Assembly (NCBI GenBank): GCA_024509875.1
Contig: JAMPIV010012151.1
Span: 69,501-133,500 of the forward strand
Length of the DNA: 64,000 nt
Reading direction: 5' to 3'
Source of the DNA: Oreohelix idahoensis
Taxonomy: Eukaryota > Mollusca > Gastropoda > Stylommatophora > Oreohelicidae
A program made the translations under genes and the position numbers. Within the stretch, counting starts at the first letter, position 1. Each line of letters starts with the position of its first letter. The notes under the pieces are model-generated. The model searched no databases. It was not told where the DNA came from and worked only from the letters and a program-made list of their open reading frames with translations. Shown piece after piece: positions 10,906 through 21,048 of this stretch.

Positions 10906-11168
10906 GGGAGCCGCGGTAGAATAGTGGTTAGTGCACTGGCTTCCTAGCTCAGTGGTCTATGGTTCGATCCCCAGATGAGGTGGGATTTTTTTAAGGCCGC
11001 AAACGGCTCCTGGGTCGACCCAACCCCAACTGGGTACCAGAGCAACTCTGGGAAGGTTAAGGCGGCCGGCGTGATGTTGACCACATCACCCCTAGTGTGC
11101 CGGTGGTCAAGAAAATATGGGCCTAACACCATATTCCCAATTTGCCTCAATGAGCGTGTAACGGGATC
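10906..11168 (+). mobile_element. SINE A copy, full length
   Basis: tRNA-derived head with A box-like TAGAATAGTGGTTAGTGCAC and B box GGTTCGATCCC, then a body with GGCTCCTGGGTCGACCCA, TGGGTACCAGAGCAACTC and GGGCCTAACACCATATTCCC. TTGGGTAGAAAG flanks both sides (10894-10905 and 11170-11181), a 12 bp target duplication. Confidence 0.92.
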
Positions 11169-11230
11169 CTTGGGTAGAAAGAGCAAGAAAATAGAGTGTA
11201 CAGAAATCCAAGAAAGTTGGGATTACAAGA

Positions 11231-11400
11231 CATCCATGTTGACATTCAAGAAAGGGATGGAGATGTATCTGTTAAATGCTATGCATATTAAAAAAAAAAA
11301 AAGACAGTGGCCAAGACATCCATGTTGACATTCAAGAAAGGGATGGAGATGTATCTGTTAAATGCTATGCATATATAAAAAAAAAAAAAGACAGTGGCCA
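11231..11400. repeat. 85 bp tandem duplication
   Basis: ACATCCATGTTGACATTCAA through AAATGCTATGCATAT and a poly-A run plus GACAGTGGCCAAG appears twice, 85 bp apart. No coding role seen. Confidence 0.85.
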
Positions 11401-11444
11401 AGACAAGCAGCAGACAAAACTTTACTTCGTCGTAGAGAAAAAGG

Positions 11445-11545
11445 TAGACCCAATTAATTATACAGACCTTAAGGTCTTTTGTATTTGGACATGCGCCCTA
11501 ATATAACTGACTAGGTCGAACGGGATGCGTCACACCAAAAAGAGG
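11445..11545 (+). repeat. Repeat F copy
   Basis: Contains AAGGTCTTTTGTATTTGGAC and ATGCGCCCTAATATAAC then ACGGGATGCG. The same block occurs inverted at about 39385-39480. Family not recognised. Confidence 0.6.
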
Positions 11546-11790
11546 TTAAATTTTATTTAAAGAAAAAAAAAAGGTAGACCCAGAGGCACAGGGAGATGGA
11601 TATTGGAGGCAGAACTCTAGAATAAATGAAAGACAAAGTGGGAGACAGAGATTCCCAGGAGTAAGTTTAGCTTGATATGTACTTTTCCATTCAGATGTAA
11701 TAATATCTGTTCTTGAGAGTCAGTATCATGGACTTTCTTTTGTGACAATAGACTGATGTGTATACATTGACAATGTATGTTCATTACCAG

Positions 11791-11897
11791 ATGGTCAAGT
11801 CCATGAACTTCCTCTATTTGGTCATTACTGTTGCCGACTGGCTGCTCTTCCACACTGTCTCATTCATCCTGCAGTTAATGGTTTCCTCAACTTACAG
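11791..11897 (+). CDS. Rhotekin-like gene, exon 2 (end of anillin-homology, lead into PH)
   Basis: Acceptor TTACCAG/A, donor CAG/GTATAT; phase 1 in, phase 0 out, matching both neighbours. The peptide runs DGQVHELPLFGHYCCRLAAL then PHCLIHPAVNGFLNLQ. LPL(F/Y)GxxCCRL is a recognisable rhotekin signature, and NGFLNLQ is the usual first strand of the PH domain (G-x-L-x-x-Q). The intron before it (8301-11790) carries SINEs B, C and A, a LINE family 3 tail and a MITE. Confidence 0.88.
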
Positions 11898-11969
11898 GTA
11901 TATAATTTTGGAACACCTTGATATTAAAAAACAAAACTATCATATCCTTTTTAACTTAGGAATATAATG

Positions 11970-12190
11970 TCTTTATCATCATCATCATCATTGAATTATC
12001 ATCATCACCTTCCTTTTTGCTCCCTATGGAGCTTAGAGCTACCACTGCAAGTGGCCACCTTGCAGGAAGCCTGTACAAAGCATTCACATGATTTTGCAGC
12101 AGTGGTTTCTATAGCAATTTGTTTTACATTATGAGGTTGCCAGCCTCATGTACAACCTCATTCATATTAAAACATGTCCAGTTATTCACT
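11970..12190 (-). mobile_element. SINE C copy with (GAT)n tail
   Basis: Begins with (ATC)n repeats, the reversed tail, then TTGCTCCCTATGGAGCTTAG hairpin, GTGGCCACCTTGCAGGAAGC, GCAGCAGTGGTTTCTATAGC and TGAGGTTGCCAGCCTCATG. It lies between rhotekin exons 2 and 3. Confidence 0.8.
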
Positions 12191-12439
12191 GTTGACCTTG
12201 AGTAATAGCAAGCGTACGATAAAAAAAAAAAGAAAATAAAAAATTAATTAATTTAAAAAAAAACGTTATAAGAAAATATTAATTTAGTACCCTTAGTACC
12301 ATTTTGAAGGAAGACAAAACTGGAATGTATTTATATCATTTGGAAGCTGTTTTATTTACAAATCTTTGTAGTACAAGACCACAGTAATACTAGTTTGAGT
12401 AGGAGAGATGTTTGACCATTTTTTAATATTGTACTGTAG

Positions 12440-12565
12440 GAAGATGATGATTTGTCCAAGTGGAAGCGCTACTGGTGCTCTCTGAAAAATCTCCAGCTGG
12501 CCTGCTGGTCAAGTCCTGATGATGTTGAAGTTGCACAACCTCTGCTGGCAATACCAGTAACAAAG
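12440..12565 (+). CDS. Rhotekin-like gene, exon 3 (PH domain, N-terminal half)
   Basis: Acceptor CTGTAG/G, donor AAG/GTAGAA; phase 0 at both ends, 42 codons. It encodes EDDDLSKWKRYWCSLKNLQL followed by ACWSSPDDVEVAQPLLAIPV. The W-x-R-x-W-C-x-L-K-x-x-x-L-x-x-W pattern is the classic beta-1 to beta-3 of a PH domain, and DDVE..QPLLAIP matches rhotekin (PEDAD..EPLLTI in the human protein, from memory). Confidence 0.9.
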
Positions 12566-12884
12566 GTAGAAAGGTTGTGCTGTGGTTTTTGTCATGTTAT
12601 TGTTGTGTACTTATAGGGAAGGAGATTATGTGATAGAATAATTTAATGGAATCTCAGGCAGTTAAAAATTAAATGCCTACTATTCAAACTGCACTGAAGT
12701 AAGAAAATTATGAAGAGCAGAACTTACATTTATGTATCTGTACCTTCTTAATGGGATTCTTGGGGAAGAAGATGTAGAGGAGCTGTCATTACACTGGCAA
12801 ATATGTGGAAATAAAAAGAAATAAGTCCAACTTAAAAATAAAATCTTCAACTAAAATAACAAGATAGTCTGATTGTTAAGCTCT

Positions 12885-13110
12885 GAAATGTTGAGAACAA
12901 GAACTAGACTTTCATAAATGGGTGCTTGTGCAGAAAAAGACTGAAATGGTATGACCATATGACAAGATAAACTATTTTGAACTGATGGAAAGAACCAGAC
13001 AAATGCCAGTGGAACAAGAGGTGAGAATTAGACACTGGCATTGGATGTGACATGAATTGAGAAAACCTGTTGATAGAATTACAAGGCATTCCTTGTTCTG
13101 AAGTCTCCAA
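12885..13110 (+). mobile_element. LINE family 1 fragment (RT C-terminal part)
   Basis: Matches the LINE at 5250-5480: TTTCATAAATGGGTGCTTG, GAACTGATGGAAAGAACCAG, CCAGTGGAACAAGAGGTGAG, GTTGATAGAATTACAAGGC. Internally decayed; no long frame. Confidence 0.8.
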
Positions 13111-13697
13111 GTTAAGTAGGTAAGTATCTTTCCACTGCATGTCTGGTTTTTGTCATCAGCACTGTATTGGAGACAAAAAAATGTTTAGTGCACTTTAAAA
13201 GGGCTGTGCATTTAAAAAATGGTTCATTAATTTCTAATGTCTGTAGATTTTCTGCAGGTATTTCAATATGGAAACAGCCATTGTTATTACAAGTAAGATT
13301 ATGCATCTTACAACTAAAGGTGTTTTATAATCAAAGAAATTTTATATTTATAAATATGAGCAAGATTAAATTAGGCTGTTTGTTATAAAACGTGTGAGCT
13401 TTTACTTTGTCTTAATCTTGCATCTTGGCAACATCCATCTTTTGGTGTGCTCCGTCTGAAATTTTTTATCAATAAAAATTAATAATGCAATAGCATTTAA
13501 AATTGTATTTATGAGATTGAATACTCTGCAACTTTGGTAATTCAGACATTGCTTAATGGTGAAAATTCCAGTGGTATTCCTGGAGAGCATTTCAGACAGT
13601 GGGTTCCAGGATTGTTGTAGATTTTTTTGGGGGGATATTAATTGAACTTAACTGAGGCAAATTAATTGAACTTAACTGAGACTCTGTGTATTTCCAG

Positions 13698-13863
13698 AGC
13701 ACTCAAATATGTGATGCTGATCCTAGTACAAGCAAAAGGCCACATTCATTCCTTATCAGGACAGTAAATGCAAATGGAATTTTTGACCACACTTTAGCTG
13801 CTGACACTAAACTAGAACTAAACAAGTGGTGGGATGGATTCCAGCAGCATCTTCTTGACCAAG
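13698..13863 (+). CDS. Rhotekin-like gene, exon 4 (PH domain, C-terminal half)
   Basis: Acceptor TTTCCAG/A, donor CAAG/GTAAAG; phase 0 in, phase 1 out. It encodes STQICDADPSTSKRPHSFLI, RTVNANGIFDHTLAADTKLE and LNKWWDGFQQHLLDQ. The last part is the C-terminal PH helix with the conserved Trp (W in L-x-x-W-x-x-x-Hy). It follows exon 3 directly in frame. Confidence 0.9.
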
Positions 13864-14177
13864 GTAAAGATCAAATTACTGTAGTGTCTTTCTTTTATTT
13901 CCTTGTCTCTTTTTTTTTTTGGCTTACTTCCACGTTCTTGGTGAGCATGTTCCTTTCAATCCAGGTCTTTCATTCGTGCTGCTGTTTATTCTCTCTGTGT
14001 GGTTTCTCCATTATGTTTTCTGGGCCATCCCTGCTGCAGTGATTCATCTCATGGCTGTGTGATGATATTAGTTTTTATGTGCCTTAATACTTGCTCTAAC
14101 TATAATTTACATCCATCTCCATATTTTACTTTATTTTTAGTATCATGTGTATTTATCTTCTTCTTCCTCGTTTGCCT

Positions 14178-14385
14178 TCAGACCTCCACATTTATGACTC
14201 TAATAAAGGCAGTAGTCAACTCAAGGTTCCCGACATCTCCAAACAGTTTTTCGTTGACAGAAGTGGGTTGTTGCCATATGCTACTCCGTTCATTTCTGTA
14301 GGTTGGGCAATACTGCAGGAGGTGTTCGACCGTCATCGGGCTGGTGCAGAGATCTGTTGCACCAATCTTGTATTTGTGGTATAGA
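14178..14385 (-). pseudogene. Jockey/I-like LINE C-terminal fragment
   Basis: A clean minus-strand frame ends in TGA at 14178: LYHKYKIGATDLCTSPMTVE, HLLQYCPTYRNERSSIW and EKLFGDVGNLELTTAFIRVI. C-x(n)-T-x-EH-L-L-x-x-C-P-x-Y is the typical zinc-knuckle tail of this LINE group. It is related to, but not the same copy as, the element at 41490-43565. Confidence 0.75.
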
Positions 14386-14485
14386 TGGCTGTCCGATTCT
14401 TGTCATCAATTCCACATTGGTGATCTTATTATACCATTTCAGTCTTTCTGTTCTATGCAAGCACCCATTTATGAAAGTTTTATTG
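14386..14485 (-). mobile_element. LINE family 1 fragment
   Basis: Antisense: TTCTTGTCATCAATTCCACA, GTGATCTTATTATACCATTT and CTATGCAAGCACCCATTTAT, the same block as in 56290-56350 and 63180-63260. Confidence 0.75.
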
Positions 14486-14499
14486 TTTAAACTTAGCCT

Positions 14500-14572
14500 C
14501 TAGCAGCTATTGCATTCACCTCAAATTCCAGAGGTACCGGGTTCAATTCCCAGCAGAGTGAATATTTATTTA
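14500..14572 (+). repeat. tRNA-like SINE head (degenerate)
   Basis: TAGCAGCTATTGCATTCACC and GGTACCGGGTTCAATTCCCA look like A and B boxes of a tRNA-derived sequence. No matching body was found, and it does not fold into a convincing tRNA. Weak call. Confidence 0.35.
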
Positions 14573-14639
14573 TGGAAATTTTTTTTCAGAACCAGTGGTC
14601 CTAATGATGTCATACTGTCACAGTATAAATATTATAAAA

Positions 14640-15350
14640 TATTAAGTTGGTCAGGCTGTAGAGTGTCGAACCTGATACAAATTTAAAACCCGTTTGGCCA
14701 GTTGGGCCAGAACGGAAGAGGATATGAAACTTTTGGAGGGAAGGCATTCTAGGAGATGTCTACCGTCCTGTGCGGACGTGGTCCCTTTGTCAGCTGTGGT
14801 GCTGGGATTATGTGAATGCCTTTTTGGTTTATATTTCTTGCCGATTTTCAGGTGGTCAGAATTATTTGGTATACTGCTAGAACGTTGGTGTAGTTCTAGT
14901 GGTTTTTTCCTGGATATTATTTATGTTAAGTATTTTGTGTCCACGTATTGCTTTGCTTCAGTACAGGGCTTAGCTAGTGAGCGAAAGTCATTGTGTAGTC
15001 ACTGGATAGATTATATCGGTGATTATGTTACTGCTATATTGAGCTGGTGATTATGGCAGGTAGTTTGGCAGTTCAATTGCATCATTATTCTATGTGTATT
15101 ATTAGCCATGTGTGCCTTCTGTGTGTGCGCAATATTTTTTAAAGGGACCAAACCTGTTTCAGGTGTTATTGCTTTATTCATGTCAGCTATTGTGTACTGT
15201 GGTCTTACCTTTAGACAGCGGGCTAAGAGTCTAGTCTGAGTATATATTAAATCCATAGTACCAGTAGAGAGTATATTCTGACACATACTCCCCCTTGGTC
15301 TCCTGGGTAGTGAGATCGGATGCCTAACCTTCTCAGATAAGGGTGAAAAA
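14640..15350. other. Intronic sequence without recognised features
   Basis: Lies in the 3.8 kb intron between rhotekin exons 4 and 5. Slightly G/T-rich; no domain, repeat copy or terminal signal was recognised in either strand. Confidence 0.4.
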
Positions 15351-15359
15351 ATAGGAGGT

Positions 15360-15655
15360 CCTGTGTGCAAGTTGCGCATGTTAAAAATCCCACAGCAGTT
15401 GGAAATCATAAAGAGTAGGCCATAAGGCCGCTGCCCTGGCAAAATTTAAAAATTAGAAACCTACCCACCACAAAAATATTTATAGAATGTGTGATTCCTA
15501 TATACACACATTGGGATTCTCACCAGCACTATATGGAGTTCATGCACTGTGCTGAGATCCTCCTTGTGGGATCTAAGGGAGGAGATTGAAGCACTGGTGG
15601 AGTTGTCCGTGTGTAATGAAGATAGTCCATAAAATCAAACCAAACCAAACTAGCA
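15360..15655 (+). mobile_element. SINE G copy
   Basis: Shares GGCCATAAGGCCGCTGCCCT, GGCAAAATTTA, CACAAAAATATTTATAGAAT and ATACACACATTGGGAT with 35885-36170. Its last ~80 bp (GATCTAAGGGAGGAGATTGA to an AAACCAAACC tail) match the 3' end of LINE family 5 at 24236-24316. Confidence 0.8.
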
Positions 15656-16109
15656 GCTATTAAAATTTCAGATTTAACAATCGTTTTGCAAATTTGCTAA
15701 ATAATACTAAATAATGAACACCCACCTCAAGGGAACAAAGGACAGATTATATTATATTTATATGGGTGCTGCAAAACACTGTTAGAAAAGTGACGTATAA
15801 TTTACCTTACCTTTTTTTAAAGTAAAAATGTTGACATATATAAAGATGAATATTAAATGACAATCCTTCCCGGTATAGCAGCTTCTAAAAGTCATCTAAC
15901 TGGTCACCCTCTAGTTTAACATCATGGCACCTGAAGTGAATTGGAATTTACTTTTTTTTCTCCTTTTATTAGCTTTTTCACCTGATAATGTATATAAACA
16001 GTAACTGAATCAGATACTTGTATACTCAGTTAACAAATAGGAAGCAGCAATTTTCCCAGCAGTTCCTCTACTTTGACTTAATTGGATACTTTGTATGTTC
16101 ATATGACCC

Positions 16110-16575
16110 AAAAAAGCTATTCCACTGACAGTTTAGACAGTCTTCTTCTTTCACCTTTCAACCCCCTAAGGAGCACAGGTCTTCAACAAACTTATGCCAA
16201 GTCTTCCTGTCCTTGTACTATCAGCTCAAGGTCTTTCCATGTATTCTTCATCTCCTTCATGTCTATTTCCAGTTCTGTTTTCCATGTGTTCTTTCGTCTT
16301 TATCTGCCTTTCTTACCCTGGGGATTCCAGAACAGGGATTGTCAGGTAATGCTATCAGCAGGTTTTCTCTGAGTGTACCCTATCCATCTCCAGTGTCTTC
16401 TTCTCATGTCTTGTTCCAATGGCGTTTGCTTAGTTCTTGTCATTAATTCCACATTAGTTATATTGTCATTAATTCCACATTAGTTATCTTGTCATACCAC
16501 TTCAGTCCTTCTATTCTATGCAAGCATCCATTTGTGAAAGTCTGTAGCTTTTTGTTTGTTGTTTTTGTTGTTGTT
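16110..16575 (-). mobile_element. LINE family 1, 3' fragment
   Basis: Antisense C-terminal and 3' end: CCCTAAGGAGCACAGGTCTT (end hairpin region), CAACAAACTTATGCCAAGTC, ACCCTGGGGATTCCAGAACA, and CAAGCATCCATTTGTGAAAG. A small internal duplication (CATTAATTCCACATTAGTTA twice) is visible at 16440-16490. Confidence 0.85.
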
Positions 16576-16658
16576 TAGACAGAAGCAGAGTCCATTGTGT
16601 TGAAATTCAAAACCTTTTATAAAAAAAAAAAAAAAAAAAAGCATAAGATTCCCTTTAA

Positions 16659-17567
16659 CACATTAACTACCGAATTGAAAAACACACTTTGGCCGAATTA
16701 AATTTTTTTCCCATTATCATCCTGTAGGTGTTTGCACAAAGTAAGCTGTAGTTTTCATAATTGTTTACAGATTTTTATGAATTACACGTCATTTTAAAGA
16801 TAAATGAATGTACTATTACAATAAACACCGGTTGTAACTCTAATAGAGGTTGTTGCTATTTAACGGCCCTCCGATGGCCGAGGACTTGCAATATTTTCAC
16901 AATTATAACTGCTTGCACCCCATCTCTATCAAAATCACAATTTCAATCAATGTGCACACAATTTTCACTCTTGTCCTCGTCGCTAGATCTATCAGTCAAT
17001 TGTTGAAACACGTTTCTATCCTATTCAGCAGTTAGACGAGATGTACACGCATTTTTTGTAGTCCTATCACTACTTGCCACGTTAAACAGTTTTATACGAT
17101 GTGGTTCTTCTTCTTCTTCCGTCCTTAGCCACCGACCGTCAAAGCAGTCGGTGGCCATTACGCCTAGTGGCGTCTTAGGGCAACAGCAGATAGGTTTTCT
17201 TTGCCATTGTTTCCCATCACGCCTATTGGCGTCTTTAGGGCAACGGCAAATCAATCCATTTGCTGTTGTTTCCGTAATCGAAGTGACTGGCAAACGGGTG
17301 ATCAGCCCGTTGGTTTATACGATGTGGTAACTAACCCAAAACGCTGAAAAATATGAACATAATATCAATTTTCCAGTGTTCTACAACAACCATGCTTTGG
17401 GAATTTGTTTTCCGGTGGCAACTTAAAATCTCGAACCAGATCAGAGAGTGTTTCAGTACATTTTTCATTCGTTTTATTACTAAAATTAGATTGGCGCTCT
17501 GAGCGGCTTGCGGTCCAAATGTGATTATTTTGTGAGCCGCTGACAGCGGCTTGCGGTAGTTAGTGTG
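16659..17567. mobile_element. piggyBac-like MITE with TTAA target sites
   Basis: TTAA at 16655-16658 and 17568-17571 flank inverted ends CACATTAACTACCG and CACACTAACTACCG (13 of 14 match). The right end carries two copies of the subterminal motif GCAAGCCGCT. No transposase. TTAA duplication is the hallmark of piggyBac. A SINE D has inserted within it (17105-17313). Confidence 0.8.
17105..17313 (-). mobile_element. SINE D copy with target duplication
   Basis: TTTATACGATGTGG occurs at 17091-17104 and 17314-17327. Between them, on the minus strand, a SINE starts CCAACGGGCTGATCACCCGT and ends GGTGGCTAAGGACGGAAGAAG with a (GAA)n tail. The block TTGCCCTAAAGACGCC is internally duplicated. Its last ~75 bp match the end of LINE family 2. 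Confidence 0.92.
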
Positions 17568-17641
17568 TTAACTGAAACAATTTAGACTCAGTTTTTCCAC
17601 AATAATTTCTAATAGTGTTATTTTATTATTTCTTGATTCAG

Positions 17642-17752
17642 CTTTATGGAAGCATGCTTGTGATGAACAGATGAACTTGAAGGTTCCAGCAAAACAGAAA
17701 GTCCCTTTGTTTGTGAGAAAGAGCTCTTTGTATGAAGAAACCCCACTTATAG
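17642..17752 (+). CDS. Rhotekin-like gene, exon 5 (post-PH tail)
   Basis: Acceptor GATTCAG/C, donor ATAG/GTAAGG; phase 1 at both ends. It encodes ALWKHACDEQMNLKVPAKQK, then VPLFVRKSSLYEETPLI. The order LW...CDE...KxP...(K/R)xxSLY(H/E)E follows the human rhotekin region after the PH domain. A TTAA-flanked MITE ends only 70 bp upstream, at 17567-17571. Confidence 0.88.
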
Positions 17753-17889
17753 GTAAGGTACATTGCTAAACAGAGTGTTAGTTTCTCTACTAACAGTTGC
17801 ACATGTGTATGTGAATACATAGATGCTAGTGTATAGGCAGTAGTTGGTTAGTGTCATGTACTTCTTTACTAGCAAAATGACACACTAGT

Positions 17890-18480
17890 TTGTAAATACA
17901 TCACCCGTGTGTTACCAGGGCCCGAAAGGGGAGCAAAGAATAGTAACACTGTACCCTACCAGGCATGTCGTGAAAAGCGACTAAGGAGGGTTGGGCATGG
18001 GGCTGGTTACCCGATCCCGTAAAAAAAAAACTATTTACCAAAAAACTTCAACAAACTATGGACAAGTCAAAGACATATAAATCAACACAGCTGTCCAAGA
18101 CAGAAGAAGGTCCTCTGGAAAGGAGGCACATGAAGCAACCCAGAGAAAGCCGAAAGGAGTCTGGGTTGCCGACTAACCTTTTTTCGTCTAGGAAAATCTC
18201 CAGGTTTGGCACCTGGAATGTTCGTACTCTATATGAACAAGGGAAAACTGCACAGGTAGCAGCAGAAATACAAAGCAGTCCTCGCTCTGGAATCCACAGG
18301 GAAAGAGGCAGAGGTAGACCAAAAAACACATGGAGAAGAGAGCTAGATACAGAAGTGAAAATGGTGAGGAAAACATGGAAAGACCTTGAGCGGATGGCGC
18401 ATGACAGGAAGACTTGGCATGTGTTTGTTGAAGGCCTATGCTCCTTGGGGAGCTAAAGGGTATTGATTGATGTAAACACA
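17890..18480 (+). mobile_element. LINE family 1, internally deleted derivative (5' end joined to 3' end)
   Basis: 5' UTR-like block (GTGTTACCAGGGCCCGAAAG, GGCATGTCGTGAAAAGCGAC) leads into an open frame at 18058-18456, 132 residues. Its N-terminus has the start of the APE endonuclease (FGTWNVRTLYEQGKTAQVAA); without a break it becomes the element's C-terminus (GRGRPKNTWRRELDTEVKMV, RKTWKDLERMAHDRKTWHVF, EGLCSLGS). Everything between, including the catalytic endonuclease and the RT, is gone. It ends with the GCTCCTTGGGGAGC hairpin and ATTGATTGATG tail. Confidence 0.88.
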
Positions 18481-18835
18481 CACAACAACAATGTCTAGGG
18501 AACAGTTCACCATAACAGCACTACATGATGTGAAAAGACAAGAATGAATGACTCAACTTGAATGCCATCTCCAACACTTTTATACAGCAATAACTTCAAC
18601 AAGGTTCCAAACAAAAGCAAGGTAAGTATGACAAAACCTGAGATGAATATCCAATTATTACTAATCAAAATGTTACTAACAGTGCATCAGCAGTTCCTTC
18701 TATTCTTTGATGCAGTAGCAACTCTAGCAACGTAGTAAACATCATGCATACCTACAAGAAATAGGAATCCTACATATTTACTCTGACCTCTTGACCACAA
18801 CTCGGTTGCTTGACTTTTCACATCAGACAAAACCA
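18481..18835. other. Intronic sequence without recognised features
   Basis: Last rhotekin intron. Nothing recognisable beyond AT-rich unique sequence. Confidence 0.4.
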
Positions 18836-18898
18836 CAAAAGTTTACCATCATTCACTTATATGAAATGTCCAAATTATCCTCTTTCCACACAACCTGC
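18836..18898 (+). mobile_element. LINE family 2 fragment, left of SINE A insertion
   Basis: Encodes EMSKLSSFHTTC, the same block as in the antisense copy at 33406-34146. It is cut after CTGC by a SINE A and continues at 19129. Confidence 0.85.
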
Positions 18899-19128
18899 TC
18901 AGTGGTTCGATCCCCAGATGAGGTGGGATGTTTTAGGCCACAAACGGCTCCTGGGTTGACCCAGCCCCAACTGGGTACCAGAGCAACTGTGGGAAGGTTA
19001 AGGCGGCCAGCGTGATGCTGACCACATCACCCCTAGTGTGCCGATGGTCAAGAAAATATGGGCCTAACACCATATTCCCAATATGCCTCAATGGGTATGT
19101 GATGAGATTCTTTACCTTTACCTACCTT
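18899..19128 (+). mobile_element. SINE A copy, 5'-truncated
   Basis: Starts inside the tRNA-like head (CAGTGGTTCGATCCCCAGAT) and ends with TTTACCTTTACCTACCTT. ACACAACCTGC is present on both sides (18888-18898, 19129-19139), an 11 bp target duplication within LINE family 2. Confidence 0.93.
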
Positions 19129-19545
19129 ACACAACCTGCCTAAGGAAAATTCTTCGTTTTTTTTTTTGGCCGAATACCCTCTTCAACCAGGAACTGCTTA
19201 CACAGTGAAGTCACAAAGATATGCACAACATCATTGTGGGCAGACGCTGGAACTGGGTTGGTCATGTCCTCAGAAGAGACCCTGACACCATCACAAGAAC
19301 TGCTGTGCTATAGACCCCAGAAGGACAACAAAAGAGAGGCAGACCCAAGACAAACTGGTGGAGAACTGTGAAGGCTGATATGCAAAGCATGAACCAGAGT
19401 TGGGGCACTGCATGAAGGGTGACCACCGACCGAGCAAAGCGAGGACAGTTTGTTGCTGCCCTACAAGACGCACTAGATGTGATGGCCACTGACTACTTTG
19501 TCAGTCAGGGGTTAAGGATCAAAGAAGAAGAAGAAGCAGATTCAC
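19129..19545 (+). mobile_element. LINE family 2, 3' end, right of SINE A
   Basis: Continues with CLRKIL, GRRWNWVGHVLRRDPDTITR, TAVL, GQQKRGRPKTNWWRTVKADM-like sequence and FVAALQD, then ATGGCCACTGACTACTTTG and a (GAA)n tail ending near 19535. 3' end complete; coding broken. Confidence 0.88.
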
Positions 19546-19984
19546 TTATAAAAATAAAAAAAAACTACTTCATGTAGAAGCCATGCAAGATTTAATTTAG
19601 CACAACTCTACTTCACATATACTAATAAACAGCCTAGCTCCCTGTGGAGCATATGTTCTTAAAAGTCATACTCCAAACACTTAGTGACAGTTTGGAAATT
19701 GTAAATATTCCTTTCTTCTAGTTTAGTTTTTGTCCATATACTTTGCTGCTAAGCAACTGTGGAGATATGAGGTTTACATTTTTGTGCATGATGTGCTATC
19801 CTGGCTAATGTCAGATCACATTTCTTTAGAATTTTTATGGGGCATTCTATCCTTCCACTCATAAATTCTTGCACAAATGCATACATACACACACAAACAG
19901 ATGAAACAGATAGAAAGAATATGCTACATACAGCAAAGGCGTATTTTTTAAATTAAATCATGTAAAACCAGATGCATCTTTTCT

Positions 19985-20693
19985 ATTTCTTACTTAGTCA
20001 TTCCTCTTCTACTCTGGGGTGTAGAGGTTTGTCAGAGAGAGTACTGTACTATCCTATCAGCTGTCTTTCTCCTGGCCTAGTTTCAGTCTAGTTCTTGGTC
20101 CATCAGAGATTGTCTAATGTTGTCCTCCTAGTGGATTCTGGGTCGTCCTGGAGGTCTGGATCCCTGGCTCTTAGTTTTCCATACTTGTCATAGTAGCTGA
20201 TCTTGTCCCATTCTGCAGACATGGCCAAACCATCGTAGTTGGGACTGTTTTACTTGGGTTTGCAGGGGCTGGGTTTTGAGGGCTTGACGTATCATCTGGC
20301 TGCGGACCATGTTTCTTCTTGTTACTTCAACCACCTTCCTCAGATATCTTATTTCAGAGGTTTTGAGCTGGCTTTTGTGAGTTTTAGTCATTGCCCATGA
20401 CTCGCATCCATATTTCAAGACTGGAACATAGGTGGAGTGGTATACAGGCATCTTCTCTTTTACTGAGGATTCCTCGATTTATGGCCTGAAAAGGTCTTCC
20501 AGCTGCTGCTCTTCGGGTAGCCAACTTTTCTTTGATGACTCTCTTCCAGTCTATAACAGTTTTTACGGCAAACAGGGGATTGGCCTGTTGTGCCTTTGCA
20601 AGATGGAAGGGCTGCCTCCTTACGGCCTACATGCATGCCATCCCTCCACACTTTTTCAGCCAGGCTTCGGACTGGCCTAGGCAGAGTTCTTTC
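19985..20693 (-). mobile_element. LINE family 3, internally deleted derivative
   Basis: Minus strand. 20693-20575 matches the family's extreme 5' end (AGCCTAGGCCAGTCC, GGCCGTAAGGAGGCAGC, CAGGCCAATCCCCTG). At about 20570 it jumps to late RT sequence (GYPKSSSWKTF, AINRGILSKRE-like), then HSTYVPVLKYGCESWAMTKT, RYLRKVVEVTRRNMVRSQMI, QLRWFGHVCRMGQDQ and the 3' end. Endonuclease and catalytic RT are missing. Confidence 0.85.
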
Positions 20694-20799
20694 TCCTTCA
20701 TATTTTTAAAATGAAATTATGTAATATCCGATGAAACTTTTCTATTTCAGTCTTTGAAAAAACTGCTTCATCTTTATTTTTGCACCTTATTTAACTGCA

Positions 20800-21048
20800 A
20801 AGACACTGGTGATTGATAGGATACACAGTAAGATAACCTGTTTATAGCATTAAAAGACAGTTCTCATTCAGGAATCCCCATGGTAACAAGAGGTAGAGGG
20901 CTATTGAAAACCACACGGAGAAGGGAGCTGGAGACAGAAATTAAAGTGATGAGAAAGACAAGGAAGGACCTTGAGCAGACGACACAAGACAAAGAAAACT
21001 TGGCACAAATTTGTTGAAGCCTCTACTTCTTGTGTAGCTGAGTAGTAG
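20800..21048 (+). mobile_element. LINE family 1, 3' fragment
   Basis: GAGGTAGAGGGCTATTGAAA, GAAGGGAGCTGGAGACAGAA, AAGACAAGGAAGGACCTTGA and the terminal CTTCTTGTGTAGCTGAGTAG. A SINE H has inserted at its last bases. Confidence 0.8.

Noticed and set aside
10906..10985. Possible tRNA gene
   Set aside because: A and B boxes are present but the copy is followed by a SINE body and flanked by target duplications; SINE A head, not a functional tRNA gene.
13999..14384. Plus-strand frames between rhotekin exons 4 and 5
   Set aside because: The minus strand carries a clear LINE C-terminal frame here (14178-14385); the plus frames are shadows.
20432..20714. Plus-strand frames with Cys and Ser
   Set aside because: Antisense of the internally deleted LINE family 3 copy.
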